Of a stretch of DNA of 64,000 nt, positions 57,496 through 64,000 are shown one piece after another. Location of the stretch: assembly GCF_963678635.1 (NCBI RefSeq), contig NC_087062.1, positions 28,542,833-28,606,832 on the forward strand, written 5' to 3'. A program made the translations under genes and the position numbers. The notes below the pieces were generated by a model that was not told the origin of the DNA, did no database searches, and saw only the letters and a list, made by a program, of their open reading frames with translations. Origin of the DNA: Symsagittifera roscoffensis (Eukaryota; Xenacoelomorpha; Acoela; Convolutidae). Positions within the stretch are counted from its first letter, which is position 1. Each line of letters starts with the position of its first letter.

Positions 57496-59328
57496 GGGGG
57501 TTGAGAAATTAGACGGAGGCACTTAAAACGAAATTATACGGTTTTGTAAAACTGCAATTGTGAGAAAAGAGACGAAAGTGAGAGAGATTAAAACTGTTTG
57601 CAGACAAACTGCGTGAGAAAAATAATATTGTTTGCAGACAAATAAATTTCGGTAGCCAAAAATGCAAAATTTCAAAATAGTTCCATCGAAATATCGAGGT
57701 GGACAAAATCTTATTACCGATGAAGGTTATAGATTTAAAAAAGATAGCAAAACCAAATTTGGTTGTCATTATCGCTGTGTTATCTCCAATTGCTAGGGAA
57801 AATCAATGACAAATTTAGAAATTACAAAAATTATTCGAAAATCAGGCAACCACAGTCACGAACCCAACCTTATGTAGAACGAAGAAGAAATTTTCGCAAA
57901 AAAATTCTGACCGAAATCCAAAATGATCCGACAAAACCGGTGAAAATGATTTACGACGAGCAAGTTAAACTGAATTCGGAAATCGAAAATCCACCGGAGT
58001 ATCACAAAATTAGCAGCGGGCTACTAAAAGAACGAAATCGAATTCTGCCAAAAATTCCGAGAATTTTACAGAATGTGAAAAAAGATGGTATGTGGAGTAA
58101 AACGAGCGACAATCAAGATTTTGTGTTAGATCAAGATGTTGGATTAGTGATTTTTTGTTCGTTAAAAAACCTGCAAATTTTGCAAAAAAGTCAAAAATTT
58201 TGGGTGACGGAACTTTCAAGACTGCACCAAAACCTTTTCATCAAATTTATACAATATTCAGTGTAGTGCAAGATCGCAAAATTCCGTCACTTTTGGCTCT
58301 GATGTCCGAAAAAAACAGAGGAAGCTTACCAAAATTTATTGGAAAAAATTGACGAAAAATGTCAAATTTTTTTGTCGAAAATTTTTGAACCAAGTTTTTT
58401 TATATCCGATTACGAGACGGGTTTCATTGCCGCAGTGAAAAAATTGATGCCACAAGTTGATCATTTGGGCTGTTATTTTCATTATACTCAAGCAGTTTTA
58501 CGAAAAATTCGAAATTTTGGTCTTATTATTGCCTACAGGAATAATCGTCCATTTCAGTTACTTTGTCGCAAAATTTTCAGCCTAGGAATTTTGCCAATCG
58601 ACCATGTGATTACATATTTTGACAAATTTATAACAATCTGGTTTATGCCGAAGACTGAAAATTTTCTTCCCAAAAATTTGGTCAATTATGTCGAAAAAAA
58701 TTTGGATCCAAAAAACTGGAGTTTTTATGTGGAACGTTTATGATAGACCACAAAATCTCCGAACAACAAACGCCTGCGAATCATGGCATGCTTCCTGGAA
58801 CAGAAAAATTAGAAGGAACCACCGATCTTTATGGGTAGTTGTGGACGAATTGAAAAAACAGAAAATCACAAAAAATGTATACTCAAAAAATTCGAAAGGT
58901 GAACCTCCACCTCCACAGAAAAAAAGAGCGTTTGCTCAATGCCAAAATCCAGCGATTGAAAAACAACTATGAGGAGAATATTATCAGTTTGCACATTTAT
59001 TGGAACAATAAAGGCGTTATTTGCCGAAATTTGTAAAAAATGAACGTAAATATTTACATGTCAATTATGCATAATTTATTCAATTCATAACTCTTCTGTA
59101 ATATTCGGATTTGACGTTTTATGTTCATTTAAATTAATTGTTTTGATAGGTATTGTCATTTTATGTTCTTTTCGTATTTGTGAAACTTGACTTTAAAAAA
59201 AATTTTGTTGGCCCTTTCCTTATCATAGCAGCGACGTCTAAAATGCCAGATCTGTAAAGAAAACTTCCGTCTAATTTCGGTTTTGTAGCATCCGTCTAAT
59301 TTGCTTATCGTCTAATTTCCTAGGCCCC
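57496..59328 (+). mobile_element. FLYWCH-type MULE DNA transposon with 9-bp target duplication
   Basis: ATCATGTGT stands on both sides (57487-57495 and 59329-59337), exactly the 9-bp duplication of Mutator-like elements. The ends share an inverted GGGG with AAATTAGACG, and AAATTAGACG-type motifs are repeated inside the right end. It contains the broken transposase gene at 57662-58972. It is inserted in a TRAPPC10 intron, in the opposite orientation to the gene. Confidence 0.92.
57662..58972 (+). pseudogene. FLYWCH zinc finger plus MULE transposase (broken)
   Basis: From ATG 57662: GYRFKKD, two cysteine positions (CHYRC, then NC) and HSH form a FLYWCH-type finger (to about 57865). Next comes a basic region with IYDEQ and RNRILPKIPR. 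DGTFKTAPKPFHQIY at about 58200 holds the first catalytic aspartate. ISDYETGFIAAVKK then GCYFHYTQAV at about 58400-58490 gives the second aspartate and the CxxH motif typical of MULE transposases. RTTNACESWHASWN at about 58757 gives the C-terminal motif with the glutamate region. At least three frameshifts and several stops make it inactive. The domain order matches animal FLYWCH-MULEs. Confidence 0.85.
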
Positions 59329-59420
59329 ATCATGTGTTTTCTGGTGGATGCAATCAGCGCAAAATTACCCAGATCGTAATTGAATATTCACTCGATGCAC
59401 AAAGACAATACAGAACTCAC

Positions 59421-59628
59421 TTCGCACATATCCGAGTCTGTAGTCCTCGTCGAATGAGGCGTAGTACCACTTGACCACAGCACCTATCAGTTCAGAGGGA
59501 AACAAGCTGTCTAACACTAGGTCGAACAACTTCAGATCAGCCACTACTGTGGCTCCTGTCACTCCAGCTCCCAGTTGTTGCTGCTGCTGTTCCGCACAGG
59601 CTGGAGCCGCAGTCGCATCATCCACTGC
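59421..59628 (-). CDS. TRAPPC10: TRAPPC10 exon
   Basis: 208 bp between TTTTTAAAG and GTGAGT. Starts in phase 0, as the previous exon ends, and finishes one base into a codon. It has an alanine-rich start with five glutamines (poly-Q from a CAG/CAA run), then a hydrophobic LFDLVLDSLFPSEL and KWYYASFDEDY. This lies where TRAPPC10 has its first C-terminal beta-rich strands. Confidence 0.82.
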
Positions 59629-59684
59629 CTTTAAAAATTTCAAGCTCTCAGTTCCTTCCCAGAATAGATTTTAACACTATATAA

Positions 59685-60420
59685 AACATAGCCAATGTAC
59701 AGTTTGAAAAGAGTCAATAAAATCAAGAAAACCGACAACGAAATGGCTGATTACTTTTGAACCAATTTTATAGAAAAAATGGCCTTGAAACTCTTTTCGC
59801 ACTTCGTTATTGGAGAGAAAAATTAACCTTCCTTTAGGCAAAGTAATTTGAATTGAACTTGAAGAAAAGAAACCGCGAAGTAAATCGAATCTGACAAACA
59901 GCGCTTAGGAAGTTAGAAAATTGTCGACGAAATCATGGGAATCAAAAAAATATTGGGAGAACAAAACAAAGCCAACAGACTATTGGATTCAGATTCAAAA
60001 AAGAAAAAAAATATTGCCAATTTTTTCAAAAAAAACTCAAATTTTAAAAAAATATATGGCCTTGAAGCTCTTTGAATTTCCAGAACATTTTATAGTTCAT
60101 AATTTTTCGATAAGATTAACTCAATTTGAGAAAATTGGATTAAAATGTACAGGTTTCATTCCGCTCAGAATACTGAAAATTAAAATCCAATTTTCAAATT
60201 AGAAGTCGATCACGTTTTTCGTGGCCTTTAACCTTTTGGTGTTTGGTACGGGAGTTTGCCTTCCTTTTAACAAACGAAATGAAATGAACACAAAAAAAAA
60301 CACAAATCAAACCGCGAAAAATCAAACTACATTCATCGACTCTTATCAGACCAATCTCATTGAATATCAGTTTTATTCATCAAGATCCATTGCGTTCCAT
60401 TAGCAAAAGAAATTGAATTC
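59685..60420 (+). repeat. two H2 hairpin-headed repeats
   Basis: Heads at about 59687 and 59972 (CCAACAGACTATTGG). The shared body continues to about 60400. Confidence 0.6.
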
Positions 60421-60764
60421 AATAAAAAAGAACACAAAGTCAAACAGCAAAATAAAATCAAATTCAATTCTACAAATTTGAACCTCACAACTAACTTCAA
60501 GACCCGAAAAAATATATGAATTTCAATTCATTCATTGACATTTACAAAACTTATGACCATCCACATGTTACCGTTATGAAATTTTGGAAACTCTTTTATA
60601 ATTGAATTTCAAACACATTCAGCTTTCATACCTAAATTCGGTACAACGACTTTTTATACTATACGAATTATGTTGAGATGCCGGTTGTAGGGACGATAAG
60701 AAAAGCTGTTTCAGATTTAAAAAAATGCAGCGACTAAGACACCCTTTAAGCATTATATATTCAC

Positions 60765-61110
60765 ACAAGATTGCTCATATCAGGGCAAAACCCTGAATGT
60801 TCCGACTGCCCTTTGACGTCTTCTACTGCCCTTTGACGTCTTCTAAAGTTTTTTTTGGTTTTCAAAAATTAATCAAAATTTCAGTAGAAATTCTAACAGA
60901 TGCATTTCGTACCGTCTTGTGACGTATCGATAAGAACAGAAAGCTTAGTTTAATTTAGTATTTGGAATAATTTTAGAACCGGATTAGATCGCCACTAGCG
61001 CGTTGCGTTAATAGCACGAAATAAATCGTGCGTAAGTTGTCCCAAATTGGGAACTTTCAAACCCCGTAGCTTTACAAAAATTGTTCACTGGGAATTTTTT
61101 TTCGAATTCG
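60765..61110 (+). repeat. H1 repeat
   Basis: ACAAGATTGCTCATATCAGG head with CAGGGCAAAACCCTG hairpin. The phrase CTGCCCTTTGACGTCTTCTA is duplicated in tandem at about 60808-60847. Confidence 0.65.
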
Positions 61111-61142
61111 AGTTCTGCGCATTTTTTTTAGCTGGAATAAAA

Positions 61143-61420
61143 TTTTTGAACAGGGGCGAATGTGCACTTCGCAAAAAAGCCAAGAAGTAATTAAAGGTCA
61201 AACAATGAAGCATGAAAAGAGAAAAGTAATGAGATTTTAAAAACAAATTAGCTCTACGGAAATCGAACTTAAGCCATCAGACATCCAAACTTTCAAGTGA
61301 ATTGCCCAACTCAACTGAGCCACTGACGCTTACAAACACAAGTCAATGACAAATCACAGAATACATATTGAGTAACTGCGTACTATGAGTTCGTAATATG
61401 ACACTACGTAGGCTAGCTCG
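61143..61420 (-). repeat. tRNA-derived SINE
   Basis: Minus strand: GTCAGTGGCTCAGTTGAG (A-box, 61310-61327) and AAGTTCGATTTCC (B-box, 61258-61270). Left flank GCGAATGTGCACTTCGCAAA. Confidence 0.78.
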
Positions 61421-61679
61421 ATGGTGTGAAATATAAATTATAGAAGAAAAAAACCAAGCATAAATAATCCATACAGGCGAAGCTGAGCAGCACACAAGTT
61501 GCGATACCAAACAAGAAAGCCTGTAAGTCAAAAAACATTGAAAAATGTCAAAAAAACCAGATCTATCGAAATTAATATGTCTCTAGTTTCGAAACAAAAA
61601 ACAAGCCAAGACAATAGAAAGTAAAATTCGCATCGAAAGAAAATTTACCGAGCGGTAACAAAGCCGAAAACACCAAAAC

Positions 61680-62120
61680 TTGAAAAAGACTTAATAACAT
61701 TTTTAACTCCCCCTCAACCTCAACACACAAACTTTATTCGCCTGTCAAATGAAACAATATGAGGCCACTAAGACAATCTAAACTAAGCCAAAAACTATAA
61801 AGCCGAAACAAAAAAATTCGAAAAAAAAATTCAAAACAGTTTAAGACTAATTAAAAGTTATAAGTCCACCTCACCCTCAAAACACACATACACACAAAGA
61901 AAACTTTTTCGCTCCTCGTACGACAAAATATGATGCCACAAAGCCGATATAATATATTCCGAATCTTGTTAAGCCAAAAAAAAATTCGAAGAAATTTGAG
62001 ACTACTTAAAATTTTATTAAGTCCCCCTCGCCCTCAAAACACACAAAAACTTTTTCCCCCGTCAAACGACGCAATATGGCCACTAAGCCAAAATAATATA
62101 GGTCAAAACCCATCAAGCCA
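61680..62120. repeat. 157-bp tandem repeat, three units
   Basis: The phrase CCTCACCCTCAAAACACACA recurs near 61713, 61871 and 62027 (spacing 158 and 156 bp). A related single unit lies at about 63640-63750. Confidence 0.85.
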
Positions 62121-62269
62121 AAAAAAGAAAAGAAAAAAACATGACATATTAACAAAATTACAAGCGACAGTTGGTTAAATTACAATCTGTTCTGTACAAA
62201 AATTTCGAACAGAACAGATAGATTCCCAATAAGCATAAAATATATCTGTAGCGGTAAATGGGTTGCTGT

Positions 62270-62380
62270 CCTTGAAGGAAACGAGTCCTGTGGACAAAGT
62301 TGTTTAGGGGGGAAAAGTCTAATACCCGATTGCAATACCCTTGCTTATCGCAAGGGTAATCACTTTTTTTCTAGTCAGAA
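62270..62380. repeat. SINE flank with perfect hairpin
   Basis: CCCGATTGCA followed by TACCCTTGC/GCAAGGGTA, a 9-bp perfect stem (62336-62344 with 62350-62358). Same position as the hairpins at 4924 and 52302, with different stem bases. Confidence 0.65.
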
Positions 62381-62611
62381 AATAAATTGTAACACGAGCA
62401 TACCAATTTTTATTTGTATCACATTCTTCGGAGATAAGTAGCCTTAATTGAAGGTCCATGTCATAACTATCAACCAAACATGCATTATTTTATGACAGAT
62501 CTACAAGCCCACAGAACGAAAAAAAAAGATTTCATTCAATTTTTAGAAACCATAGAGTTTAAAACCAGGTTAATTACACCATATTGACTAATTCAAGTAA
62601 ACTCGACTCAC

Positions 62612-62790
62612 TGTGAATGAGATTATTCGTATTCCATTCTCGGACAGAAAAGGCGAAGTGATTTCACTCTTGGGACTAAGTCCGTTGAATATGGCCGACA
62701 TTCGAACTCCCTTCGGATCTGACGAATTAGTCGTTTCTTTGTTCAGAGCAGACGCCAGCACATTGATGGCATCAATTGATACGTTTTTAT
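62612..62790 (-). CDS. TRAPPC10: TRAPPC10 exon
   Basis: 179 bp between GTGTCAAG and GTGAGT. It takes one base from the preceding exon (G plus AT gives Asp) and ends in phase 0. IDAINVLASALNKET then SENGIRIISF follows the helical repeat part and leads into the beta-rich C-terminal part, as in TRAPPC10. Confidence 0.83.
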
Positions 62791-63119
62791 CTTGACACGT
62801 GATTAGGTTGGGTTGGTAATTGGTCGATAATTTATAAGATCGAACTTTTTCGAAAATTCATAGTTTGACAAAGCACATACAAAATTCACTTCGCTCATGA
62901 ACTCTTCAAAACACGCAGATAATATTCAGGTGCAATTATTATACCTTTATAAAATTATCTCCGAACAACTTCATACCTTCACATTCGTGGTGAAAAACGA
63001 AATCCAACCTTCATGACATCTTAGAAAAGCTATCTATGACAACTTAAAAAATAAGCATATTTAACTCTTATTTGCGGAAAACGCTTCATCACTGCGTTAA
63101 TAAAAACTGCCAACCCAAC

Positions 63120-63296
63120 CGTGCTGCTGACACTGGACAATTTTGCTCCTGATGAGAACTTCAATCGAAGGCCATAGTTCATTCGTGTAGACTGCGACCG
63201 AGTCAGAGTAGTGTTTGGCAGCCAGTTCCAATTTCCCATTGGCCATCAGGAAGTCAGCTAATTGCACGGTCTTCCAACACGCATTCCGCTTCCAAC
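63120..63296 (-). CDS. TRAPPC10: TRAPPC10 exon (most upstream in window)
   Basis: 177 bp between GGCATCATCAG and a weak donor GTTGGG. It encodes VQLADFLMANGKLELAAKHY, then Y-x-x-ELWP, then KIVQCQQ. This is the TRAPPC10 helical (TPR-like) segment in which layers are described as LADFY...G-x-x-KAA...YL, then W...R-x-x-LAECQK. TRAPPC10 is a subunit of the TRAPP II complex, which acts in Golgi trafficking as a Rab activator. The upstream half of the gene lies past base 64000. The weak donor is supported by phase with the next exon. Confidence 0.85.
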
Positions 63297-63299
63297 CTG

Positions 63300-64000
63300 A
63301 TGATGCCAAAAAAATTAACAAAGAGGCGAAGCGAAGCGATACAACAAAAACATTGCATAGCAAAAGGGTGAAAAAAACAGGCAGTTGGAAAAGTGTAAAA
63401 GAACAACAAACTGAAAAAAAGTTGATTGAAAATTTTCAATTACTTTTCAAATTTTGAAAGACATAGCCAACAGACAGTTGGAAAAGAGCCAAGGAACGCA
63501 AGGAAACATTGAAAAAAAACTTACATTATCAAACAAAAGAATTCAAACTCAGCATCGGAACAAAATTAACCAAGCGGTGACAAAGCCGAAAATACCTGCG
63601 CAGAAACTTTTCAAACCGAACTTTTTTAATTCAAAACTAATTAAAATGTTTGCACCCCCTTCCCCTCAGTATACACACAGGCACACCAAAACTTTTTCCA
63701 CGCATCAAACGACGCAAAAAGAGGCTACTAAGCCGATATAAAGCAAGTCGAGAAAAATTAAAAAATGAAATTTCAACAAACCGAGTGGTAAAAAAATAAC
63801 CAAATAAAAAGTGCAGACGCGAGCGTTAAAAATGTGTTTCGGTTGAAACGACCCAAAATTAGGCCAATAAACCTATAAACATACGTGGAAATAATTTGTG
63901 CCCCATAAAGTTTTTAAGCGAAACAAAAAAAGAGAAAAACGAAGCCTAGGTAAATAAAATTACAATACAAAAACCTTGCAAGAGTAAATCAAACACTAAA
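63300..64000. repeat. intron repeats at the right edge
   Basis: Holds a SINE edge (AGGCGAAGCGAAGCGATACA, about 63323), H2 heads at about 63380 and at 63467 (CCAACAGACAGTTGG), and one unit related to the 157-bp tandem repeat. No exon was seen. Confidence 0.55.

Noticed and set aside
1-64000. CRISPR array, prokaryotic operon or viral genome
   Set aside because: No regular short repeats with unique spacers, and no compact gene arrangement; splice signals and animal transposons indicate nuclear animal DNA.

Overview
This window looks like nuclear DNA of an invertebrate animal. It is AT-rich, with spliced genes whose exons are much more GC-rich than their introns, and it is crowded with metazoan-type mobile elements (Ty3/gypsy LTR element, Jockey-like LINE, FLYWCH-type MULE, Tc1/mariner-like and hAT-like MITEs, tRNA-derived SINEs). 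No operons, Shine-Dalgarno sites or CRISPR arrays were seen. I could not fix the phylum from sequence alone. All similarity statements come from family knowledge; no search was run.

Layout. 1-3049 is the 5' part of an LTR retroelement on the minus strand, cut by the window start, with an intact open frame of at least 316 codons (ORF C). 3050-6016 is a repeat-rich spacer. 6017-24432 is a complete but decayed, unusually long (18.4 kb) Ty3/gypsy-type element of the same family on the plus strand. It has 371/378-bp LTRs, a 4-bp AGAA target duplication, a primer-binding-like TGG site, three small 5' reading frames, gag, protease, RT, RNase H, D,D35E integrase, an envelope-like region and a further unrecognised frame (ORF-X) before the 3' LTR. 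The two copies lie head to head. 24433-33760 holds MITEs, short tandem arrays and one isolated GC-rich exon-like segment (27276-27440). 33770-36840 is a decayed Jockey-clade LINE. 36950-42090 is repeat-dominated.

42093-63296 (minus strand) carries the 3' half of one host gene, best read as TRAPPC10 (TRAPP II subunit). Twelve exons join in phase except across 54048/46269, where at least one exon is still missing. Its 5' half lies beyond the right edge. Its introns hold nearly all the other insertions: a complete FLYWCH-MULE with a 9-bp target duplication (57496-59328), hAT-like MITEs, a roughly 160-bp satellite (46.9-48.4 kb), about ten tRNA-derived SINE pieces all on the minus strand, and many copies of a short repeat that starts with a conserved hairpin.

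How it fits together: the only host gene supported with confidence is TRAPPC10. Everything else is mobile-element biology. The most unusual object is the large env-bearing LTR family with its extra 5' and 3' frames. Comparing the two divergent copies shows which of these frames were maintained as coding.
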